Shown here in pieces: positions 35,901 through 44,313 of a stretch of DNA of 64,000 nt. The notes under the pieces were generated by a model. It saw nothing but the letters and a program-made list of their open reading frames with translations. It made no database searches and was not told where the DNA came from. The DNA is from Penium margaritaceum (Eukaryota; Streptophyta; Zygnematophyceae; Desmidiales; Peniaceae): assembly GCA_023375785.1 (NCBI GenBank), contig SZWC01002440.1, forward strand, positions 108,181-172,180, in the 5' to 3' direction. Made by a program: the position numbers and the translations under genes. Positions within the stretch are counted from its first letter, which is position 1. Each line of letters begins with the position of its first letter.

Positions 35901-36173
35901 GATGCGTGCTGGCGGGTTTGCTGCGTCTGTTGCCAAGGGGATGACCTTGGTCTCAACGATGTAGAGGCCTCCCTTGCGCTTTGCCTTGAGCACGACCTCA
36001 ACGTCGCCGTCCATCCGCATGACTGCACCTTTCCTGCGGAAAAGCACTTCATAGCCCTTGTCGGTCAAGCGGCTTACACTCAAAAATGCCAGCCACAACA
36101 GGGGAATGTTGCACATTTTGGATAACACGCTGCAACTTTTTACCACCAACCACCACCTCCATGTCCACATCAC
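33000..36173 (-). pseudogene. copia-2 pol, disrupted
   Basis: From right to left: GAG-pre-integrase (LWHRRLGH, CVPCIVSK), integrase core (VHSDVCGP, SDNGGK, NGVAERMNQ), a Ser/Ala/Gln-rich spacer, RVT_2 reverse transcriptase (KWVFKVKLIKDSKVEKYKAR, LYGLKQAPRCWY, catalytic YVDD) and RNase H (DADYADDVDKRKSTSGY). In-frame stops lie near 35673, 34980 and 34578, with the same frame continuing each time. A frameshift near 33560 separates reverse transcriptase from RNase H. A further stop at 33151-33153 falls inside the conserved VLxHCSTKHMLAD motif near the C-terminus. The reverse transcriptase alone is open for 408 codons (33279-34505). Not functional. Confidence 0.92.
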
Positions 36174-37128
36174 CTTGGCCGGCCGCAGGTTCGACCTTGT
36201 CGTTGGCGGTCACCATGGACTTTGCAGACTTGGTGTAGTTGATGAACCCCACCTTCTCGACTTCGGTATGCTCCTCCACACCTGAGTCAAGGCACCTCCG
36301 GTTGGCACCCTTTAGGTCGTGGTTCTTCATGCCGTTGAGGAGCGCCTTCTTGCCTTTGGCGTCTTTGCCTTCGGCCTGTGCCTCCTCTGGACACTCCTTG
36401 GCCCAATGGCCCTCCTTGCTACACTTATGGCATGCACCCCTCTTGGCGTCCTTCTTGCCGCCGCCCTTACCACCGCCTCGCTTGCTGCTGCTGCTGCCAA
36501 CCTGTGTTTTGGTGACCAGGGTAGTTGAGGATGATGAGTTCTTGCCACCGGTCCGACGGTGCACCTCTTTGCGGATGTACTCGGCGACTGCGCTGTAGGT
36601 GAGTTTGTTCTCCTCCCAACCTCCCAGCACATTGATGAGAGGACCCCAACTGTCAGGTAGAGCCATGAATTGCGCCATGGCCTGTATCTTTGTGTCAATC
36701 TTCTACCCCACATCATTGCATTGTGATGTAAGAGACTCAATCTGTTGCATGACGGAAATGACATCCTCACCCTCCTCGATCCTCACCGTCAAGAGTCGCT
36801 TCATTGCAAAGATCTTGTTGGCTAGGGATGTTGATTGGTGAATGGAGCAGAGCTTCTTCCATGCGTCAGCTGCCAGGTTGCACCCCTGGATGTAGTCCCA
36901 CTGAGATTCATGCAGCACCAACAATAGAGGTATCAGCGCCTCCGTGTTCTTCCTCACGAAGGTCGTCTTCTCCTCGTCCGTTGCGCTCGCATCTTGAACC
37001 TCCGTGCCCTTCATGAGCTCCAGCAGTCCCTTGTACGCGAGGTAGATCTCAAAATCCCACCACCACAACACAAAGCCTGGGCCGCCCATGTACTTTTGGA
37101 TGGGCGAGGACTCTCTCTTCTGTGCCAT
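36049..37128 (-). pseudogene. copia-2 gag and protease start, disrupted
   Basis: The likely start is the ATG whose first base is 37128 (MAQKRESSPIQKYMGGPGFV). The frame shows the copia Gag core (NLAADAWKKLCSIHQSTSLA, LPDSWGPLINVLGGW), a Gly/Lys-rich linker, and an intact zinc knuckle CHKCSKEGHWAKEC. A protease-like DSG follows (CLDSGVEEHTEV). A TAG near 36703 interrupts Gag, and the frame changes near 36110 before the rest of pol. Unlike copia-1, all zinc-knuckle ligands are present. Confidence 0.88.
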
Positions 37129-37237
37129 GTTGAAATTCTGCAATGGACAGTCTCAAAGTGCGACGGCGACGTCGCTCGGAGCGACACTCCCGTGTGTTTG
37201 CGGAAGCCGTGAACGTCTTGGTAGGCAGGTCAGGGCT

Positions 37238-37254
37238 GTGGGCCCATAACCCTT
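37238..37254 (-). other. copia-2 primer-binding site, half-tRNA type
   Basis: On the minus strand AAGGGTTATGGGCCCAC follows the 5' LTR directly, identical to the copia-1 site over these 17 bases and complementary to the anticodon arm of initiator tRNA-Met. Confidence 0.85.
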
Positions 37255-37925
37255 TGTCAAAATTCTGTCCTGGCATGCCCTGAACTACCTAAGTGTCCAG
37301 GGCTACTTAGTGCAAAGAGACTTCCAAGGGAGGTGTGTGCTTTGGGTCGCCACAACACCAATGGAGCAGAATTCTGGCAGAATACAGATTGCGGAAACTG
37401 GGAAAAGATGGGAATCATAAATGGTTAGTTATTTTGGTGAGATTACATCAAATTATTATAGTTTGTGATCTGAGCTTTCCAACGCATCCAAGCACGCCAA
37501 AAACGGAGCAGTATAGCCCCTCCTATGCCCATCCAAGCAACCCTTGGTGGAGCCGCCTTTTGCTGCCGCCGACACAAGTCGTCTCCGACATGAGCTGACG
37601 ACAGCTCGAAGCGCCTTTTTTTTATTGACGAGTCAAAGGGCAGCTTGCCCTGGTCCAGGAGACCTCCCTGGGCGCTTCCTTTAGGGCCTTGGGGTCTATG
37701 AAGCCAGTTGGAGCTGAACACGGACCACCGGCGGTGGAGTATCCCGTCACCCCAGACAGGTACAAAATTCCACCCGTGGCACCACCCGAACTTTGGGTAG
37801 GGCTAATCTTCTGAATTCTCAACTAAATTGAGCAACTGAAAGCTTGAGATCGCATGGCAAAATCCAAGGAGTCCAAATCTGCAATCAGATTGGACATCCA
37901 ACCACTCTCTATTGGTCGGACCAGG
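37255..37925 (-). repeat. copia-2 5' LTR, outer-interrupted part
   Basis: 671 bp of LTR next to the primer-binding site. The remaining 42 bp lie at 44267-44308, beyond the nested element. Joined length agrees with the other LTR to within 1 bp. Confidence 0.92.
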
Positions 37926-39168
37926 TGATGCCCCCAATTTTGCCGCGTCCCTGATTTTTCCGCGGACGGTAACTCTTCGCGGATCTCCGCGGATTACTCC
38001 CTTCACTACTACAAGTTTACTACAAGTGATCAGCCAGACACGATTGCCACCCCCAGGCTAGAGGCTACTCCGCGTACCACGAGTTTGGGACTGCTGCGCA
38101 TACACCTTAATGAGAAGTGACACTCCGCGAGCCACTAGAGTACGGCAACCCACAATGGAAAACCCCCGACTATCAGCTATTCCGCGGACCACAGTTCTAG
38201 GCTTCTGCGCAGGCACCTCACCGATGAGTGATGCTCCGCGTTCCACTTCTTCCCACACGGGAGTCCACCACCTCGTGGCGTCCGACTCCTCTCCGTGGAA
38301 CCCCGTTCCGCGGACGTGTGCAAGCAAGGGACACCGCCGGCAGCCCACCTCACTCGGACTTTTGGTTCTTCACGCACATACTCCCATAGTCCGCGGACCG
38401 GACTCCGAGAGCGACTGAGGGCAAGAGGGCAATGGGCGGAGCACAGGAATGAGAGTAGGTCAATGACTTTGATAAAGCTGATTGCGGAGTACATGGAATA
38501 CTTCGGAAGGCAAGCAGGTCTGAGTTGCACTTGTGCTTTTGCTAATGAGGCCCTTTTCTACTTTGGATTCCGCATAGCGTGTCTACACGCTGTCAGTCTC
38601 GTCCTTCTCACATCATCCTTCTTCCTCCTACTCGGACTCCACGCGGTGCGGCTACGCACCGCGGGTCTCGTCCCACACACACTATCTATTCTGCTGGTCA
38701 CTTTCTTCATCCGCGGCTCGTACACGCGGTTCTTCGTGTTCTTCCTTGAATCTTCGTCTTCCGCGGTGCGTCTCACGAGACTCTTCCGTAATTGATGCTT
38801 GGTCACTTGTGCTGATTGGTCGTTTTCTCCTCTGATTGCTCAATTCCTCCACTGTCCTGCCTGCGCTTCGTCAGTGGTCGCGGATCCTGCTTCAGCTTGT
38901 CCCTGTTCCCTTTGCACCGCGGCCCCTCCCTTCGCTGCTTCCCGCCTGGCCACAAATTCTTCGGCTGAGAAGAACCGCCGCAGACGAATGTTCGTCTGCG
39001 GCGGCCCTTCCACCGGTACCCTGACCCCTGCCTCCCCCGGATCCGCGCTTACCCCTCGCTCAACCGCATCCGCAGGAGCCAGCATACCATGCGCGGACCC
39101 TCTGCCTCCTCGATCCCTATTCTGCCGGTCACTTCTTCCGCGGAGCTGCGGCAGGATTGTGCGTGACA
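37926..39168 (-). repeat. 3' LTR of the nested element
   Basis: 1243 bp, rich in CCGCGG and TCCGCGGA words. It includes a diverged internal duplication of about 100 bp (near 38055-38145 and 38165-38255, sharing TCCGCG..CCAC and CTGCGCA..CACCT). In element orientation it begins TGTCACGCACAATCCTGCCG and ends ATTGGGGGCATCA. A 113-codon minus-strand open frame in it is not recognised as a gene. Confidence 0.85.
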
Positions 39169-39200
39169 CTGATGCCCCCAACCCCCCCCCTTTTCCGAGA
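39169..39200 (-). other. Polypurine tract of the nested element
   Basis: On the minus strand, GGAAAAGGGGGGGGGTTGGG followed by GGCATCAG lies directly before the LTR start TGTCACGC. Confidence 0.75.
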
Positions 39201-39217
39201 CTCTGTCCCAGAGTCTC

Positions 39218-42200
39218 TCAGCGCGCTTTCTGCGTGAAGTACTTGTGGGGCTTGGGGCGACCCCGCTCCTGGCACGGCCTGCAGTATCTTTCCACCGTTC
39301 CTCCCCTCCGCTTGAGCTTCACCGCGCACTCATCATGGACGAATAGCCGGCATCCTTCACACCGCGCTCCGATCATGGGCGCGCCGACCAAGTTCTTGCA
39401 TGAGGAGCAGTGTGGCGCGCGCTCGTACTTTTGGCAGCTTGAGCATCGGTAGATCCGTTTGCCTTCGCTGCTCCGCCCCACCTCCTTGACGCAGGATTCA
39501 TGTGCCAGGCCTCCACAGTGCTCGCACCGGTAGACTGACCCCTCGAGCCGGCCAAGGCAGTTGTCCCCCGTGCAGAGGCGCTTGTTGGAGAACTTCCATT
39601 TCATCCTCCGCGGCTTGTTGCGACAGTTGCTGCAGGTCCAGATGCCCTCCTTCCCGCGTTTGCCACACCGCAGGTGGCACATGGTTCGACACATGCCGCA
39701 GGGTTTGCCGAATTCGGTCAGCTCTGTTTCACACCCTTCGCAGAGTGGGGCCAAAGTTTCAGTAGCGTAGGATAGTGAGGCCCCTGCTTCCACGATTTCC
39801 GCTCCCACACATCTTTGACACTGTCCTGCCCATACCGAGCTACCCGTCACCAAGCAGCTCTGATGAGCCATCCGGCCACACTGGGTGCAGCGCTCCCCTG
39901 TGCGGACAGCCTTTATGCAGGTGGGGCAGTTTTCCGCGGCAGGTGCGGGCAGGTCCTGTTCGTCCTCATCCTCCGAATCAACCTCCTCTCCCTCTGCGGT
40001 GACACGCATCGGCTTNTGACCCCTCGAGCCGGCCAAGGCAGTTGTCCCCCGTGCAGAGGCGCTTGTTGGAGAACTTCCATTTCATCCTCCGCGGCTTGTT
40101 GCGACAGTTGCTGCAGGTCCAGATGCCCTCCTTCCCGCGTTTGCCACACCGCAGGTGGCACATGGTTCGACACATGCCGCAGGGTTTGCCGAATTCGGTC
40201 AGCTCTGTTTCACACCCTTCGCAGAGTGGGGCCAAAGTTTCAGTAGCGTAGGATAGTGAGGCCCCTGCTTCCACGATTTCCGCTCCCACACATCTTTGAC
40301 ACTGTCCTGCCCATACCGAGCTACCCGTCACCAAGCAGCTCTGATGAGCCATCCGGCCACACTGGGTGCAGCGCTCCCCTGTGCGGACAGCCTTTATGCA
40401 GGTGGGGCAGTTTTCCGCGGCAGGTGCGGGCAGGTCCTGTTCGTCCTCATCCTCCGAATCAACCTCCTCTCCCTCTGAGGTGACACGCATCGGCTTCCGG
40501 ATCCCGAGCTTGCGCTCGATCTTTTGGCGGCACCTTCGACATATTTCTGATCCGCTCCGTTCCCCTTTTGCGTTCCGCGGCTGCTCCAGGTACTCGTCGC
40601 ATATCCTTCGGTGGCATCCTTCACAGTCCTGCACCCGTCTGCCCCAGCGGTGCCCACATTGAGCACACGTCTGGCGTGCCTTCTCCTTCTGGGCCTGCTC
40701 CGCCGCTACCATCCGACCTTCCTCTTGCCATTGTCGCATGGTGGCCCCCGTCACTGTACGTGGCCCTTGCCGCATCCCTGCTGCTTCCTCTTCCTCCTCT
40801 TCTTCTTCCTCATCGGGGTCCCATCCTCCTCGCGCCTCTCCTCCCCCGGAGCCTGGGCCGACTCTGCCGCCGGAACCAGGGCCGGCTTCGCCGCCTTCTT
40901 CCTTTTTCCGCTCCGGTTCCTCCCCTTGGTCTTCACTCATGCACCGCAGACAGGTGCGGTTCCAACCAATGCAGCTCTTGGCCAGCCCCTGATGCACGGG
41001 CTGGCCACAGGCGCGGCAGACGACTTTCAGGAGCTTTTCCTCGGGCAGGTTCTCCCCACAGACGGNGCAGGGCCCCGTGTAGGCAGCCAGGGCGCGGGGG
41101 CTCATGGGGACGTTCTTCCGTGGAGCATCGGTGACCCCTTGTGGGGTTATTTCTCCGCTGCCCGTCTGTTGTGATCTTGACTGCTGCTGTTCTGGTTGCT
41201 CCTGTTGTTCCTGCTGCTCCCGCTGCTCCTGCTGCTCATGTACCGCGCGTCTTCCTTCCGCGGAGACCTCCTGCACATCAGAGCCGTCCGTTGGTTTCTC
41301 CGGAGGTTCCTGACTCCACACTTCCTCCTGCTCCGACACCTGGGTCTCGCACTGCTCCAGCACTTCCTCCGCGCGCCATCCCCTTGATCCCTTGCGCGCC
41401 TCCAGCGGAGGGAGTTCTCCACCCGTACCGGGTATGTGCGTCTGCCAGGCCGGGGGTAGCAAAACGAACTCTGTTGCAGGGTAGCTCCGCTCACTGAACC
41501 CGTCTGGCCCTTCCAGCCACACTCGTCCCGCGTCCACTGCGGCCACGCGATACACCTGCCGCGCCTCTTCTGGTTCACGCCCTGCGCCGGGGAAGGGGCG
41601 GAGGTACACCAGGTTTCCTTCCTCAATTGCCCCGTGGTTGAGGCGTCGGTTGGCGACATCACATCCGCGCCAAGCCGAAACCGAGGCTCGGAGGCGTGCC
41701 TCTGCCCTCACCGCGGCGGTTTTCTGGCATCGCGCCCGGTACCACTCCTGCACTTCCTTGTCCCTTGCCAGCTCCCGCTCCTTCTCTGAGCCTCCATCTT
41801 GCTGCTGCTCCGGGTCCAGTGGCAGCAGTAGTGGGGGCTGCGGCATGCCAAGTGCCGCGCGCGGAGGCTGCCCGAAGAGGAGGGCATGTGGCGAGAATGT
41901 GGTGGCGCGGCTAGGGGTGATGTTGATGAAGTGGGCGGTCTTTTTGAGGGTCTCCCCCCAGTCTGTGACCTCCGCGGTGGCCACTGCCCGCTCCAGGATC
42001 TCGTGCAGCCGCTCNGTTTTCTGGCATCGCGCCCGGTACCACTCCTGCACTTCCTTGTCCCTTGCCAGCTCCCGCTCCTTCTCTGAGCCTCCATCTTGCT
42101 GCTGCTCCGGGTCCAGTGGCAGCAGTAGTGGGGGCTGCGGCATGCCAAGTGCCGCGCGCGGAGGCTGCCCGAAGAGGAGGGCATGTGGCGAGAATGTGGT

Positions 42201-44018
42201 GGCGCGGCTAGGGGTGATGTTGATGAAGTGGGCGGTCTTTTTGAGGGTCTCCCCCCAGTCTGTGACCTCCGCGGTGGCCACTGCCCGCTCCAGGATCTCG
42301 TGCAGCCGCTCGACCTGGCCTTGGGATTGAGGTCGGTATCGTCCAGAATGCACATGCTGCACTCCCCACTCCGCAAGCTCTTCGCGGAACGCCCCTGCAA
42401 ACTCAGTGCCATTGTCACTGTGCACCACACGACATCCTCCGAACTTGTAGAACACCTCTTCCCTGATGAAGCGTGCCGCACGCTCCGAGGACTTGTCGGG
42501 AACGGCCCGGACCCACATGTACTTGGTGAAATGATCCACGGCTGCAATCCAGTACCGCTCTCCTTGGGCGCGGCGAGGACGAGGTCCGTGGAAGTCAATG
42601 ATGATACGGTCCAACGGCTCGCCGATGGGGGAGGGTAAGAAGAGCGGCATGTCCCGCGGTGTTATCTTGCGGTGGCGTTCACATGGGGCACAGTGTTGCA
42701 CCACGTCTTTCACTATTGCCAGGAGGTTTGGTATGTGCAGGATGGGGGTGAGACGCTCCTTGAGTGCCTGGACGCCAGTGTGGTGGTGTTGATGGTATGC
42801 TTCGACCACCGCTCGTTGCAAGGTGGGTGGGGGCACCCACAAGACCTGTGGCTTGGTCCGCCACAGACGGCCACCCTCCCACGCGTACTGTTCGCAGGTG
42901 TGGGCGAGATCGTCCTTCTTCCTCCTGTCATATTCCACCCCCATCCGCGCCCCCAGGGCCTTGTACACCTTCTCCGCCTCCACCTTCTGCTGTTCCTTGG
43001 TTGTGGCGCGGAGCAGGATGTGCGCAGCTTGCCAGATCCTCCAGTCCTGCGTCTCGGCGGGCTTCTCCTTCACCACCTTTCCCGCGGCGGCTTCTCCCTG
43101 CTTCCTCTTCTTCTCCTTTTCNGGGGCGGGGAAGATGCGCAGAATCCCTACCGCGCGGAGTTCCCCTTCATCCCATTGGCTTCGCAGTGTCATTTCGGGC
43201 ACTGCTCCATGCCGTCGACCTCGTACTCCGCGGACCTCGCCTGCCTCTGGTTCTGCCTTCTGTTCCGATGCTGCCTCGGGGAGTCGCAGCAGGCCCCGCC
43301 CCTTCATGATTGGCTGGTCCTCGTCAGGTGATGGTGACTCGCTGAGTTCGGAGATCACCACCCCACCTGCCTTCTGTTTCGCCGCAGTCACCGCAGCACC
43401 TTCTTCAATCCCCTGCTTGTGTTGTGGTGTAGCGCCTGCGCTCCCCAGGAGGGGTTGAAGTTGAGCCGGGACCGATCCGGCCGGCAATGGTACGTTGCGG
43501 GATACTGCCAGGAGCAGCTCCATTGCTTGGGCGACGCTCCGCTGGACCTGCGCGAGCTGTTCCAGGTCAACAGGCTGACCAATTCCTGGGGTGGGGCGGG
43601 CTTGTTTATTGCGTTTGGCGGGGGTGATGGTCGTGGAGCTGTCCTCAATGGTCCGCTTCCCTTTTTCCTTGCGGTGGCATGTTGGTGTAGTCTCCGCTGA
43701 CGGCGTCTGTTTCTTCGCAGCGGAGTCCTTTTGTGGCTCAGCCTCTCGGCTGACTGACAACGCGTGAACTGGGACCGCCTGCTCCCGGGGAGCCGCGGAT
43801 GCTGTAGCTCTTCTGGCTGCACGCTGGAGTTTGGCTCTTCTGTCGAGCAGAGCCGGGGACAGAGTCAGTTGTGGGGTGTTCTTCCGTGCTCCTCTTCTGG
43901 CTGCCGCCGCCTTGGCGTATACGAGCACGTCCTGGGCTCGACCCCCACTTTCCCCTTGTGCCTCTTCCTGCTTCTCTGCTGCCTGTGCCCCTGCTGCTTG
44001 TTTTGCCGCGGTCGCCGC
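39218..44018 (-). CDS. Integrase fused to a multi-zinc-finger C-terminal region
   Basis: Read leftwards. (1) A low-complexity Ala/Gln/Lys-rich N-terminal part of about 310 residues, not recognised; the frame runs in from the partial LTR with no clear start. (2) An H2C2 zinc-binding module (YHQHHHTG at about 42790; CAPCERH at about 42690). (3) A retroviral-type integrase core with Asp codons at 42594-42596 (IIIDFHGP) and 42414-42416 (HSDNGTEFAG) and Glu at 42309-42311 (GQVERLHE). (4) A basic C-terminal integrase segment (LVYLRPFPGAGREPEE). (5) An acidic/Gln-rich linker. (6) About six modules of the pattern C-x2-C...C-x2-C-x4-H-x2-C...C-x2-C (PHD-, RING- or C1-like), for example CTQCGRMAHQSC, CGMCRTMCHLRC, CEHCGGLAHESC and CEGCRLFVHDEC, ending at the stop at 39218. 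Single-N joins with duplicated flanks at 40016 (frame broken) and 42015 (99 codons repeated in frame) mean the printed frame is not the true one. No reverse transcriptase or RNase H is seen. Confidence 0.75.
39536..40496. other. Assembly join: 480-bp flank duplicated around single N at 40016
   Basis: 39536-40015 is repeated at 40017-40496 with one difference seen (CTCTGCGG versus CTCTGAGG). An exact-length duplicate meeting at one N is best explained by two overlapping contigs joined without merging. The 481-bp offset breaks the integrase/zinc-finger frame. Confidence 0.9.
41719..42311. other. Assembly join: 296-bp flank duplicated around single N at 42015
   Basis: 41719-42014 is repeated at 42016-42311. 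The 297-bp offset is a multiple of 3, so the reading frame survives and the integrase appears to have its catalytic-Glu-to-C-terminal segment twice. Confidence 0.9.
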
Positions 44019-44261
44019 CTCCCTTCGCTGCTTCCCGCCTGGCCACAAATTCTTCGGCTGAGAAGAACCGCCGCAGACGAATGTTCGTCTGCGGCGGCCC
44101 TTCCACCGGTACCCTGACCCCTGCCTCCCCCGGATCCGCGCTTACCCCTCGCTCAACCGCATCCGCGGGAGCCAGCATACCATGCGCGGACCCTCTGCCT
44201 CCTCGATCCCTATTCCGCCGGTCACTTCTTCCGCGGAGCTGCGGCAGGATTGTGCGTGACA
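44019..44261 (-). repeat. Truncated 5' LTR of the nested element
   Basis: 243 bp matching 38926-39168 with about two substitutions and no indels. The remaining 1 kb of LTR, the primer-binding site and any leader are absent; homology stops in a CCGC-rich word and coding sequence follows at once. Confidence 0.85.
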
Positions 44262-44266
44262 CCAGG

Positions 44267-44308
44267 TAAATGGAAAACGGCATACACGGCAGGGGCACTT
44301 TTTTAACA
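44267..44308 (-). repeat. copia-2 5' LTR, separated terminal 42 bp
   Basis: Matches 32933-32974 (GGCAGGGGCACTTTTTTAAC shared). It is cut off from the rest of its LTR by the nested element and ends at the GGATC target duplication. Confidence 0.9.
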
Positions 44309-44313
44309 GGATC

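Larger units (their letters stand above)
37926..44261 (-). mobile_element. LTR-type element nested in the copia-2 LTR, with integrase and zinc fingers
   Basis: Insertion produced the duplication CCAGG (37921-37925 and 44262-44266). On the plus strand the element begins TGATGCCCCC and ends GCGTGACA, so both ends are TG/CA. A 1243-bp LTR lies on the left; a polypurine tract adjoins it on the minus strand. Only 243 bp of matching LTR are present on the right. Five-base duplication, TG/CA ends and the tract indicate an LTR retroelement (probably Ty3/gypsy type), yet no reverse transcriptase, RNase H or primer-binding site is visible. Two uncollapsed assembly overlaps lie within it (joins at 40016 and 42015), and two more single N bases at 41066 and 43122 fit simple ambiguous calls. 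Confidence 0.85.
32261..44308 (-). mobile_element. Ty1/copia element (copia-2), minus strand, split by a nested element
   Basis: The LTRs are 32261-32974 (3') and 37255-37925 plus 44267-44308 (5', interrupted). The element is flanked by GGGTC (32256-32260) and GGATC (44309-44313), a 5-bp target duplication with one mismatch, matching a minisatellite unit variant GTGGATCAAGCC. The LTRs have clearly diverged (many substitutions, and the outer end of the 3' LTR has lost its TG/CA terminus), so it is older than copia-1. Gag and pol are recognisable throughout but carry several stops and frameshifts. Without the nested insert the element is about 5.7 kb, the same size as copia-1. Confidence 0.93.

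Noticed and set aside
38840-39181. 113-codon minus-strand open frame in the left LTR of the nested element
   Set aside because: It lies wholly in the LTR and its first codons, GC-rich with no recognisable domain, have only partial counterparts in the truncated LTR.
41066-43122. Single N bases at 41066 and 43122 as further contig joins
   Set aside because: No duplicated flanks are visible, and the reading frame and zinc-finger spacing continue naturally, so simple ambiguous base calls are more likely.
37926-44261. A cut-and-paste DNA transposon (Ginger-like) or a Polinton, given the integrase without reverse transcriptase
   Set aside because: TG/CA ends, a 5-bp duplication, a 1243-bp direct terminal repeat and an adjacent polypurine tract favour an LTR retroelement; no Polinton polymerase or capsid genes are seen. 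Not fully excluded.
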